Positions 43,591 to 52,300 of a DNA stretch of 64,000 bases are shown piece after piece. The stretch covers positions 310,001 through 374,000 of the forward strand of contig NC_018941.1 in NCBI RefSeq assembly GCF_000304475.1, given 5' to 3'. The stretch comes from Kazachstania africana CBS 2517. Lineage: Eukaryota; Ascomycota; Saccharomycetes; Saccharomycetales; Saccharomycetaceae. A program made the translations under genes and the position numbers. The notes beneath the pieces were generated by a model. That model was not told where the DNA came from. It was given only the letters and a program-made list of their open reading frames with translations, and made no database searches. How positions within the stretch are numbered: position 1 is the stretch's first letter; the number at the start of each line of letters is the position of its first letter.

Positions 43591-44137
43591 TTTTTTTCTT
43601 TCTATTATTTTCCCTTTACCTTCAGCAATATTCTAAAGTGAATTCGAATATCTAATCAACTTCCTGTATCTTGACTAAACTTCTGCCTATTACTCTTTTT
43701 ATTCTAATATTCTCTTATATAGATGTATATGGTTTTGCCACCTTTTTGAGAATTTGAACTGGCTTTATGCAGAGCCCAGCCGGGTGACTCTCCGGATCCT
43801 CACGATTAAGAGCAAATTGGCAATAAAGCCCATCAGTGGAAGGATATACATATAAAGTCAAGAGTGGATACTACACAAGTTGCACGAGCAGTACATTTCG
43901 ACAAACTGTAGCATCACTTAACTTCTTGTAAAGATAGATTGCCATAGTTACCAGGAAGATTGTTTTGGCTTCAAAACCAAATCATTTGCGACGTTCCCGC
44001 ATTTATATTAACTTTAATGGTTAATATATAAAGAGCGATGGGATATCTGATAAAACTTGTAGCACCTATTAATAGAAGCCGTTGCCCTAGGTAGTCTTTA
44101 TCGTACTAATTATCAAAGCGGAATAAACCTATTCACT
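43591..44137. other. divergent RPN11-YPI1 spacer
   Basis: 547 bp with the RPN11 PACE site near one end. The YPI1 half holds T-rich and TATA-like stretches (for example TTAATATATAAAG near 44022-44034). No RNA gene or ORF is supported. Confidence 0.5.
43734..43742 (-). promoter_or_regulatory. PACE (Rpn4 site) of RPN11
   Basis: TTTGCCACC on plus, GGTGGCAAA on minus, an exact proteasome-associated control element 144 bp upstream of the RPN11 start. It implies Rpn4 feedback control of proteasome abundance, as known in S. cerevisiae. Confidence 0.9.
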
Positions 44138-44593
44138 ATGGTATATCCCCTATCTACTGACGGCCAGCAAGGCTCTTCACATTCTATGAACTCACAGACT
44201 ATAACGCTCCCTGCACCTGTACTGAAACTTCGTGGTGAATCGAAAGAGAATAAGAGTGATGATAAGGAGAAAACAAGTGTGAGATGGAAGCAAGATACTG
44301 TTGATAATGAGAATCTAAACAGGAAGAAGACTAAGATATGTTGTATCTTCCATCCAAATGATGAGGAAGAAGAGGATGATCACGATCATGAGCATCACAA
44401 ACCTGATCCTGCAGATAGCAGTTCAGATAGTGACTCAGATTCATCTGGAGATGATCAGGGTTTCGATTTCAATGAAAGAAGACAAAGAAGAATCGAAAGA
44501 CGTCACAAAAAAATGCTAGAGGATAAGGCTCCAAGTCCAAACGCTTATGAATTTCAACCTGATTACACGCATAGACAAAATAAATCGACGTGA
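44138..44593 (+). CDS. YPI1: protein phosphatase 1 regulator Ypi1
   Basis: 151 codons (S. cerevisiae 155). Ypi1 (inhibitor-3 family) binds and directs Glc7/PP1 in the nucleus. The PP1-docking motif VRW ([12 protein letters not shown]) lies near residue 48. The invariant [13 protein letters not shown] block follows at about 64-76, then an acidic/His-rich stretch and a basic [12 protein letters not shown] helix near 110-121. It is convergent with NIC96 (57-bp gap). Gene order and strands mirror YFR003C-YFR002W. Confidence 0.93.
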   Translation: MVYPLSTDGQQGSSHSMNSQTITLPAPVLKLRGESKENKSDDKEKTSVRWKQDTVDNENLNRKKTKICCIFHPNDEEEEDDHDHEHHKPDPADSSSDSDSDSSGDDQGFDFNERRQRRIERRHKKMLEDKAPSPNAYEFQPDYTHRQNKST

Positions 44594-44651
44594 ATTTGTT
44601 TAATCTCAAAAAATCTATACACTACATATAATGACAAAGCTATTGTGTTTT

Positions 44652-47294
44652 TTATAATCCAACATCCAAATTAATTAATGTACTATAAGTTTCTCTAGGC
44701 ATCTTGTATTGAATCATACCCGCGTAGACCATACAATTCTTGGCAACTTTCTTTAATGCATCAATTTGCTCTATCTTAGACATTAATTGGTATTCACTTT
44801 GATTTAAGCTAGTTATTAAATTCGATAAACAAGTCATCGTTATTATCAAAAGGTTTGGTATGCATTTGATTATATTTTCGTTCAAAGTGGTGAAATCTTG
44901 TGCTTTTTTTCTAGCAGATAATTCGTCTGTAAACGGTAGTAAATCAATTTGTTCTATTGCTGACAAGGTATTTTGCCATTGTTTTGCAATAAATAATTTT
45001 CTCACTTCAATTAGGCTCAACAATAGAATACACGTTTCTTTATTTTTAGTATGGACTTTCTTTGAGATCTCTAAATTCTCCATATAGATTGTAATTAGTT
45101 TCTCAGCCAAAAGAATTGGATTTGTTTCACTGTTATCATTGAAGCTGATGAGATTTTGATTTAGATCTGTATTGCTTAAAATATCGCTCAGAAGTCCATT
45201 GACAATTGTAATGACAATATCATAATCTTCACTCAATTGATATAACAATAAACTATCACTGCTTCTACCGTCTTCATCTGCTTTACGCGCTGCTTGCTCT
45301 GTGATTGTACGTAAAAACTCCTTCGTATCTCTCAGTTGTAGTAATGATTGTCTTTCTTCTATGACACCTGGAATCCTTGAACCATCTCTATTTATCTTAC
45401 CTAATAGTATGGTGAATTCGTTTGTTTCAAGTATTAATTCTCTTAAAGATTCGTGACAAAGTTCAATTTGTTCGGCATTACCATTATTATTTAGATTGAT
45501 CAATATCAAGTACTCTGTGGCAATTCTTGGGTCTGAAAACTTGAATGACCTAACGTAATTACCGATTAATTTAGCAAAATTTATTTCCCTTTGGTTTGTC
45601 TTTTTGTTGAAAACAACTAATTTACTGGAACTGTTGGTATCACTTAATATTGATTCTATAGACGCAATTTTTAACAGATTTTCATTGGCAAATCCAATTG
45701 CTAAATGAACAGCATCGAATTCATTGAAAGAATAAGCATATTCAACCGCCAATTCGTATAGGCCACTTAATACAAGAACCTGTAAGTAATTATTGGTAAA
45801 TCTGGCTTCTCCATAAGATAAAATGATGTTTTGAAAGTCTTCTAGAGTATACCTTTCATAGATTGGATCATTGTCATTAATATCATCTTTGATTAACATG
45901 AAATGAACCCATAACCAATCTTCTATGCTCAAAGTAACTGAGGAAATGTTTTTTCTTGTTAAGTCACATCTACCAATGATCTTATAGACAGCTAATCTAT
46001 ATGGATCACCATTCAAAGAATTCTTAATGTGTTGATTATATTCGGTATGCAATTTGTTTGAGAATTCTATTGGTAACCTATTATCGTTTGAAGAAATGTA
46101 GGCTTTGAAATAGGCCAAAAATGATTGTTCAACTTTTTTGAAACTCGATTTATTATTAATCGCAATTTCTAATGCTTCTTTCTTCAAACCTGCTCTTAGT
46201 AAGTAAAATATTAATGCCCAAATAGGTTCTCCATTGACAATAGTCAAGTTGCTTATTTTCCATGTATTACTGGAAGTATTTTTCAATTTGCTTTCAATAA
46301 AAGATTTTATCTTATTGATATTTGTTGGTAATCCTTCATCCATGTTCTTATTGTATAAACTATCGACGTACCCCAAAAATTGTTTTTCCAAATAGTCCTT
46401 AGCATTTGATACAGTATCTTTATGATCTGCTATTCCACCCAAATTGTCAAGGACTTTCCAACTTTCTAATAGCTGTCTCTTTTTAGAGTCGTTAACATTG
46501 TTGATGTGAGCGGTGTTACTTGACAAGAGAGAAATGAATTCTTTTGTTAGAGGAAACATTTGTCCCATTTGTCTGGAATTATTGAATGCGTGAATAGTTT
46601 TAGCATATGTTTCGAAAATTTCTCTAACTAAATAATTTTCATTGACATTTAATTTTGATTCGTTACTGTTGTTATTCAAAATCTTGAAATTTTTATTCTT
46701 ATTTTTATCTAACCCCCAATTCATAATTTTAGAGGTGGCTTTTGAAGAATTGGATTCATTTTTATGAATAAGAACACCGAAGTTTTCTTTCACTAGATCT
46801 TTTCTTTGATTCCAGTCGAGATTTAAATTTTGATTAATAAAATTATCAAAATCTTTTGCCGCGTATGATAAGAGTTGTTCTATAGATGCCAAGATATTTT
46901 CATCCTTCTTTATCTTTAAATAGCTATCAATTTCCATTCCATCTGTATTTACCTGTCGTTGTTGTTGTGCTGCAGTTGTTGTGGTAGTGATTGTTTTATT
47001 CAATTTATTATCTTTTAAAAAATTTAAAGAAGAGTCGACATCTTCAAAGGCTAGCCCGCTACCAGCTAATAAATAATGAGCTTTTGTGTGATCTCTCACT
47101 GATTCTGGTTTTCCATGTGTGTATGAAGATCTTAAATCTTTCGAACGTCTGTTGATTTCATTAATACTCAGTTGAATCGAGCCTAGTTCTGAAGAAGTAG
47201 TTGGTAGAGTCTTGGATGACTCGATCAAGTCATTGAACAATTTGCTCGTGCTCTTCAAAGAGGACGCATTCTGCTGCTTCAAATCACCATCCAT
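44652..47294 (-). CDS. NIC96: nucleoporin Nic96
   Basis: 880 codons from the ATG at 47294 (S. cerevisiae 839); the frame extends nine codons upstream to a GTG that is not used in yeast. Nic96/Nup93 links the Nsp1-Nup49-Nup57 channel trimer to the inner ring of the nuclear pore. A flexible N-terminal part (about 1-190) holds the trimer-binding segment. A long alpha-helical solenoid follows (about 200-870), with WKVLDNLGG, NGEPIWALIFYLLRAGLKKEAL and PFTDELSARKKAQDF blocks typical of the family. Asn/Ser insertions explain the added length. Confidence 0.94.
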   Translation of the reverse strand: MDGDLKQQNASSLKSTSKLFNDLIESSKTLPTTSSELGSIQLSINEINRRSKDLRSSYTHGKPESVRDHTKAHYLLAGSGLAFEDVDSSLNFLKDNKLNKTITTTTTAAQQQRQVNTDGMEIDSYLKIKKDENILASIEQLLSYAAKDFDNFINQNLNLDWNQRKDLVKENFGVLIHKNESNSSKATSKIMNWGLDKNKNKNFKILNNNSNESKLNVNENYLVREIFETYAKTIHAFNNSRQMGQMFPLTKEFISLLSSNTAHINNVNDSKKRQLLESWKVLDNLGGIADHKDTVSNAKDYLEKQFLGYVDSLYNKNMDEGLPTNINKIKSFIESKLKNTSSNTWKISNLTIVNGEPIWALIFYLLRAGLKKEALEIAINNKSSFKKVEQSFLAYFKAYISSNDNRLPIEFSNKLHTEYNQHIKNSLNGDPYRLAVYKIIGRCDLTRKNISSVTLSIEDWLWVHFMLIKDDINDNDPIYERYTLEDFQNIILSYGEARFTNNYLQVLVLSGLYELAVEYAYSFNEFDAVHLAIGFANENLLKIASIESILSDTNSSSKLVVFNKKTNQREINFAKLIGNYVRSFKFSDPRIATEYLILINLNNNGNAEQIELCHESLRELILETNEFTILLGKINRDGSRIPGVIEERQSLLQLRDTKEFLRTITEQAARKADEDGRSSDSLLLYQLSEDYDIVITIVNGLLSDILSNTDLNQNLISFNDNSETNPILLAEKLITIYMENLEISKKVHTKNKETCILLLSLIEVRKLFIAKQWQNTLSAIEQIDLLPFTDELSARKKAQDFTTLNENIIKCIPNLLIITMTCLSNLITSLNQSEYQLMSKIEQIDALKKVAKNCMVYAGMIQYKMPRETYSTLINLDVGL

Positions 47295-47920
47295 TGGTCG
47301 TCCTGAACTGGTTCTTATCACTGACTTAGGCTGTTAGAAACACTAAAAAAGGTCCATGGGTATCAAATGAAAAATAAAAAAATTTTCGATCTTGTTGATA
47401 TCAAAATCTTAGCGAACAAACAGATATTATTACCCGACTGTCACATGTGACAATGTTTGGGTTCTGGTCGACTCATAGGGCTTTCTTGCGGTTTCTTTTT
47501 TTTTCTGTGCCCTAATTTTTCCAAGAAATAGTCGACCCAACAGCCGTTAGGTGTTTAGGTCTTCGCACTTTAAGGTACCACCACAACTGTGAGGTCCGGC
47601 GGTTACAAGAAGATGTGTAGCTAAATTAGAGCCATTGGTATATTAAAAGGCATATGTTGCATCCAAGTATCATGAACATAGTGAGATTTTTTATGAGATT
47701 CTTGATATAATCTTACTTCTTCACGGTATATGAGCAGATATTCGGATTGTCTGCCCTGACACGCTATCCATGGGATATATACCGTTAAGAGGGAGATCGG
47801 TCCCATCCTTGAAATCAGATTGAAGGAAATACGTATGAAAGGCTATAACTTTTCTAACGTCATGTGTTTGACAATCGAAGAAGTGGTTTAAATCAAACAT
47901 ATAGCAACGAAATACTGCTC
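47295..47920. other. NIC96 promoter and PDH1 3' flank
   Basis: 626 bp. The NIC96 side holds a Reb1 site and a 12-bp palindromic E-box (listed separately). The PDH1 side carries two short frames (47621-47806, 47721-47936) that look accidental. No RNA gene is recognised. Confidence 0.5.
47430..47451. promoter_or_regulatory. Reb1 site next to E-box palindrome (NIC96 promoter)
   Basis: TTACCCG at 47430-47436, then GTCACATGTGAC at 47440-47451, a perfect 12-bp palindrome. The palindrome also fits the CDEI/Cbf1 pattern RTCACRTG on both strands. The pair lies about 136-157 bp upstream of the NIC96 ATG. Confidence 0.6.
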
Positions 47921-49441
47921 TTATTTGTTGAGCCAAAATTGATCCAAGTACTCATGCACGGGTACTGACTCAAATTTTTTTGAGTAGGAAATCTTTAAGA
48001 TGTTCTCAACATGGGCAGGTTCTTTTTGGTAGTGATCTTTCAGGTGGTTTTCAAATTTCTTGAGTAATAGTGGAATGCCCTCATCTCTTCTGAATTTGTG
48101 GCCCACTGGATACTCAACGACAATTTCATCCAATATGGTACCGTCATTGAGTTCGATCGTCAATGCATTGGGAATTGATCTCTTTTGAGGGTCAAGATAA
48201 TCTTTTGTAAATTGGTCGTCTCTGACACAGTACATCTTGGAACGCAAAGTGTCGATATCCGTATTTGACAATGCAACTTCATCATGATAGTCTTGAGCGG
48301 TCAGTCTTCCATATATCAATGGGATAGCAATCATGTATTGAATACAGTGATCTCTATCTGCATAATTATAAAGCGGGCCAGATTTATCTATTATTCTCAT
48401 GGCAGCATCTTGAGTTCTGATTCTAACTGATTTTATATCCTTATAACTCTTACCTAAATTAGTCAAGAGCGTATGGGCCTTCATTGCAGCTTCAACTGCT
48501 GTTTGGGCATGGAATTCAGCGGGATATGAGATTTTAAATAGGATATTTTCCATCACGTATGAATTAAATTTCAAATTAAATTTAAATTGGTTGCCGTTGA
48601 ATAAAACGTCATAGAATCCCCAATTTTTTGCAGTCAATACGGATTGCATTGGTCCAATATTTGAATTCTTTACCATGAATGCGAGTTTAATTGCTCTTGA
48701 GATGGCATCACCTGCAGCCCATGACTTTCTTGAATTTGTATTTGGTGCATGTCTGTAAGTTCTCAAAGGGTGACCATCTACGAATGCATGAGATATGGCG
48801 TCTATTGTTTGTTGAATATTCAGACCAATCAAATTAGCTACAACTGCAATAGAGGCAATTTTAACAAGTATTACATGATCCAATCCCACTTCGTTGAAAG
48901 AATTTTCTAGAGCAAAAATACCTTGAATTTCGTGAGCTTTAATCATGTTTTCTAAGACATCTCGCATTTTGAATTTTCTATTTTCTGTTCTATTAAGAAA
49001 ATCTGTTACAGCTAATATAGCACCTAAATTATCCGATGGATGTCCCCACTCTTTTGCTAACCAGCAGTCATTAAAATCTAACCACCTAAACATTGTTCCT
49101 AAGGCAAACCCGGCGTGGATAGGTTCAAATTGATGAGAAGTGCCTAGAATTTTCACACCTTGGGAAATATTTAGTGGTACGATTGGTTTTATTATATCTT
49201 GAACTTGCTTATATTTTAAAGAGGCTAATCCACATCCTAATGTATCTAAAAAGCATAATTTTGCTGTTTGATAAGCTGTGAGAGACGTGATTTCTTTGTT
49301 ATGTACATAGTTCGCAATATCTACTAATACGTTATCAGGATTTGGTCGTTCATTGGAGGTTTGAAGAGTGGAGTATCTGGATAAAAATATGTTTGTCTTT
49401 TTCAAATTGAATATTTTCGATCTTGACATCGAAGTCATCAT
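47921..49441 (-). CDS. PDH1: mitochondrial 2-methylcitrate dehydratase Pdh1
   Basis: 506 codons (S. cerevisiae 516, YPR002W). It is a MmgE/PrpD-family enzyme that dehydrates 2-methylcitrate to 2-methyl-cis-aconitate in propionate breakdown in the mitochondrial matrix. The N-terminus MMTSMSRSKIFNLKKTNIFLSRYS is basic and hydroxylated, a good presequence. Family blocks seen include DTLGCGLASL (about 67-76), FRWLDFNDCWLAKEWGHPSDNLGA (about 115-138) and WAAGDAISRAIKLA near 240. It lies directly downstream of CIT3 on the same strand (164-bp gap), the S. cerevisiae order, linking two successive pathway steps. Confidence 0.95.
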   Translation of the reverse strand: MMTSMSRSKIFNLKKTNIFLSRYSTLQTSNERPNPDNVLVDIANYVHNKEITSLTAYQTAKLCFLDTLGCGLASLKYKQVQDIIKPIVPLNISQGVKILGTSHQFEPIHAGFALGTMFRWLDFNDCWLAKEWGHPSDNLGAILAVTDFLNRTENRKFKMRDVLENMIKAHEIQGIFALENSFNEVGLDHVILVKIASIAVVANLIGLNIQQTIDAISHAFVDGHPLRTYRHAPNTNSRKSWAAGDAISRAIKLAFMVKNSNIGPMQSVLTAKNWGFYDVLFNGNQFKFNLKFNSYVMENILFKISYPAEFHAQTAVEAAMKAHTLLTNLGKSYKDIKSVRIRTQDAAMRIIDKSGPLYNYADRDHCIQYMIAIPLIYGRLTAQDYHDEVALSNTDIDTLRSKMYCVRDDQFTKDYLDPQKRSIPNALTIELNDGTILDEIVVEYPVGHKFRRDEGIPLLLKKFENHLKDHYQKEPAHVENILKISYSKKFESVPVHEYLDQFWLNK

Positions 49442-49605
49442 CTTTTTCTAATTTTTGTTGGAGTGTGGCACGATGACAGAAAATTTGAAGCTTTGATTTA
49501 TGAAAGTTCTCTGTTTATATAAAATAAATTAAACGAAATGTACCTAAAAATAACATGTGTACATATATATATGACGGGATAATGGAGGAGTGAGGACCTC
49601 GATAA

Positions 49606-51006
49606 TCATGGCGAAGTGACCAATTTTTTGAGGGAATTTAAATCGAGGCTCTTTGGTCTTTCAATTGGTAAACCGTATATGCGATCCCAAACTAATTGGG
49701 ATAAGGGACCAATTGCTCTCGAACATGCAAATATAACTGTCATGAAAAGTGTTTGTTTCAACCCGTAATGATAAAATAAGATTCCAGAGGCGGAATCGAC
49801 ATTTGGATAAGGGTTTTGACATTTGCCATGCTCAGTTAATACTTTAGGAGCCACTTTAGTCAAATTTTGCATCAATTGGACATGACTATCATTTGCAAAT
49901 TCTTGTGATCTTTCATGAACAAAGTTTAAAAGGGAGGTAAATCTTGGATCTGTATTTCTTAACACGGCATGACCATAGCCTGGAATTACTCTCTTACAAC
50001 TTAGTAAATTCCATAGATAATTTTCTATTTCCAAGAGATTTTTTGGGCTTGAAATATTAGAATTCATTTCAATTAAAAATCTGACAACTTCCTGTGCGGC
50101 AAGACCGTGTAATGGGCCTGCAAGTCCATTGATTCCGGACGAATAACTGAGATATGGATCTGTAAGAGCACTACCTACAAGATGGGTGGAATGAGCGGAG
50201 ACATTGCCACCTTCATGATCTACATGAATGCCCAAATATAGTCTCATTAAATTTACGAAATCTTCTAATTGTCTGTTGGACAAATTTGAGATATTTGATG
50301 AATCTGAATTTTTGTTAATTCCAATTAATGAACATATGTTGTAACTCCAATCCTTACTAGGATTGAATTGACCCAAGGGTTTACCTTCGTTTATCATATT
50401 GGAGTATATTTTTCCTGCTAAAAGTGGCATCATTGCTATCAAATTTAAGGAATCTTCAAGTGTATCTTCCCAATATGTGTCTTTATTTAAAGTACCATTC
50501 TCATAATTTTTTTGAAAAAAGGAATTTTCTTGTAACAGCAACAAGCCAATTGATAATTGCGTCATTGGATGCATTTTTTTTGGTAATTGTGATAATATAT
50601 TATTGACATTCGGTGGTAAATTTCCATTCTTAGTTCTTTCTGATAAATCATTCGATAATTGCAAAGATTGTTGCAAAGTTGGGATTTTACCACCCGTCAT
50701 AAGAAACCATAGCATTGACTCAGGTAAAAAAATATTTGAATGATTATTTTGATTCAAACCCGGCAAAGAAGTTTGGCATTGTGATAATGTAAAATTATTA
50801 AATCTGATACCTTCAATTGGATCTAAGGTAGTACCTTGCCAAAACATTGATTTATTACCACGCATGCCACTTAGAATTGAATTCACAGTGATTGTATCAA
50901 TTTTCACATCTTTAAATTTTTTTCTAAACAAATTAAATTGCTGTGTTTTTTGGGGAATTAATTCTTTTATTTCATCTTTCAGAGAACGTACAGTGTTTTT
51001 AAGCAT
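49606..51006 (-). CDS. CIT3: mitochondrial (2-methyl)citrate synthase Cit3
   Basis: 466 codons from the first ATG at 51006 (S. cerevisiae 486). Cit3 condenses propionyl-CoA or acetyl-CoA with oxaloacetate. Citrate-synthase motifs are present: GMRGNKSMFWQGT, LPESMLWFLMTGG, HVDHEGGNVSAHSTHLVGSAL (first catalytic His), GPLHGLAAQEV (second His), VIPGYGHAVLR and PYPNVDSASG (catalytic Asp). The mature enzyme seems intact. From this ATG almost no presequence remains before the region homologous to the mature protein. The frame stays open another 41 codons upstream without an ATG and encodes basic, presequence-like residues. A non-AUG start or an assembly error is possible. No C-terminal peroxisomal SKL is seen. 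Confidence 0.93.
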   Translation of the reverse strand: MLKNTVRSLKDEIKELIPQKTQQFNLFRKKFKDVKIDTITVNSILSGMRGNKSMFWQGTTLDPIEGIRFNNFTLSQCQTSLPGLNQNNHSNIFLPESMLWFLMTGGKIPTLQQSLQLSNDLSERTKNGNLPPNVNNILSQLPKKMHPMTQLSIGLLLLQENSFFQKNYENGTLNKDTYWEDTLEDSLNLIAMMPLLAGKIYSNMINEGKPLGQFNPSKDWSYNICSLIGINKNSDSSNISNLSNRQLEDFVNLMRLYLGIHVDHEGGNVSAHSTHLVGSALTDPYLSYSSGINGLAGPLHGLAAQEVVRFLIEMNSNISSPKNLLEIENYLWNLLSCKRVIPGYGHAVLRNTDPRFTSLLNFVHERSQEFANDSHVQLMQNLTKVAPKVLTEHGKCQNPYPNVDSASGILFYHYGLKQTLFMTVIFACSRAIGPLSQLVWDRIYGLPIERPKSLDLNSLKKLVTSP

Positions 51007-51479
51007 TCTTCCTCTCCAAAAAGGGGCGTACGCATTTATGGGCCAAGATGGTTTAAAGTATGTTCTATATAATGAGTTTATATACTTTTTTAATTCTCTC
51101 AAAACGTTTCCCCAACGATTGAAAAACTAGAATATAGCCGCCGAAATGAGAGAAAAATAAATGCTTTTTAGCCGCTGAAAAGGGAATACAATTAAAATAG
51201 AAAAAAAACTAAGATTGGAAAAGAAGAATGATCTCTTTGTTGTTGCTATCTATTTATTACTAATATACAGTGTGGGTGTTCCATTCTTCCAGGTCGGAGA
51301 TATCGATATTGGTCTCATTGTGTATAGATTTATTACTACTATAATTCTGGCGGAAAAAAAAGTAATGCAATTGGCGGGAGAACGCTTTTGACTTTAGCCG
51401 CCGGAACTCTAAATATCAAAGGCTGGTGGAGGTTAATTTATAATGACAATAATAATAATTTAACGTTGGGTCTTATCCT
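51007..51479. promoter_or_regulatory. CIT3 promoter with URS1 cluster
   Basis: The spacer between CIT3 and the LOC1 stop. Besides the URS1 sites (listed separately) it has isolated GGCGG words at 51351 and 51373. No gene is seen. The CIT3-proximal part (51007-51130) is the open, ATG-less extension of CIT3. Confidence 0.5.
51135..51404. promoter_or_regulatory. three URS1 (Ume6) sites upstream of CIT3
   Basis: TAGCCGCCGA at 51135-51144 is an exact URS1. TAGCCGCTGA at 51169-51178 and TAGCCGCCGG at 51395-51404 each differ by one base. All are in the same orientation. Ume6 with Sin3-Rpd3 represses genes in rich medium and cooperates in their later induction, so CIT3 may be derepressed on poor carbon or in meiosis. 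Confidence 0.6.
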
Positions 51480-52079
51480 CTAGGCAAATGAAACAGATTT
51501 CTTCTTGCCCTTTTTAGTGTCTAACGATGGTGACGACTCTTCACGACGGTTGTTCTTTCTACGAAGACTTCTTGCGACACTGGCTTTCCTTTTAATTTCT
51601 GATTTTTTATCATCCAAGACAGCAGCTTTCTCTGCCTCTTTCCTTTCCAATTCCTTTCTCTTCAATTCACGAATTTCTTCCAATCTTCTTGCCTTTTCCA
51701 ATTTACTCTCAGTGACCTCATCCTGTTGATCTCCAATACTCTTGATCAATCTGTGGAACAATAGATTGTCATGATCAGCGACAAATTTCTTACCTTTCTT
51801 ACCTCTTTTAATCTTAACGCCTGGCACCACAGCTTTATTCAATGTTGGAATACCCAACTCTTTCTCATTATACTCTCTAGTCTTGTTTTTCTTACCATAA
51901 AGTCTCACTTTGGCTTGCTCCTGACGAACTTTCTCTTTACTCAATTTCTTGACTCGAGATTTCTCTGTTAATTTTGGAACATGAGCCAACTGATTTCTAG
52001 CTTCCTTATCCTCAAACATTTCAGGAACAACCTCCCTCCTCATATTTCCGGAATCCTTTCTAGACTTCTTAATTGCCAT
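51480..52079 (-). CDS. LOC1: 60S biogenesis and ASH1 mRNA-localisation protein Loc1
   Basis: 199 codons (S. cerevisiae 204, YFR001W). Loc1 is a small, very basic nucleolar RNA-binding protein needed for 60S assembly and for ASH1 mRNA localisation. It starts [22 protein letters not shown]. Then come a conserved [27 protein letters not shown] block (residues about 57-83) and a charged coiled-coil-like helix (about 115-165). The C-terminus is Lys-rich, KKKSVSFA. Its promoter has Reb1, RRPE and PAC-like motifs. In S. cerevisiae it is the first gene right of CEN6. Confidence 0.93.
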   Translation of the reverse strand: MAIKKSRKDSGNMRREVVPEMFEDKEARNQLAHVPKLTEKSRVKKLSKEKVRQEQAKVRLYGKKNKTREYNEKELGIPTLNKAVVPGVKIKRGKKGKKFVADHDNLLFHRLIKSIGDQQDEVTESKLEKARRLEEIRELKRKELERKEAEKAAVLDDKKSEIKRKASVARSLRRKNNRREESSPSLDTKKGKKKSVSFA

Positions 52080-52300
52080 TTTTCTCTTGTTGATCTATTT
52101 CGATTCCACCGTATTCACTCTATGGTATTCACTAAATAGTAATAGTATCAGTAGTCGTAGTAGTGGTCAAAATTTATAGTGGTCATCGCCATCTCTTTTT
52201 TCTTTCTCGGGGAAAATTTTTCTTTTTTTTTTTTTTTTTTTTTGGGTCTGTGAAAAGAATAGAGTTACCCGTCTTACATCAAACAGAGTATATACGTATA
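52080..52300. promoter_or_regulatory. LOC1 promoter at the ancestral centromere position
   Basis: 221 bp holding PAC-like TCATCGC (52183-52189), RRPE-like GAAAATTTTTC (52212-52222), a run of 21 T (52223-52243) and a Reb1 site TTACCCG (52265-52271). The poly-T plus Reb1 arrangement fits a strong nucleosome-free promoter for LOC1. There is no CDEI (RTCACRTG), no 80-bp AT block and no CCGAA-bearing CDEIII. Confidence 0.65.

Noticed and set aside
47621..47936. Short minus-strand frames just after PDH1, as a PDH1 extension or small gene
   Set aside because: PDH1 already has normal length and ending; the frames lack features.
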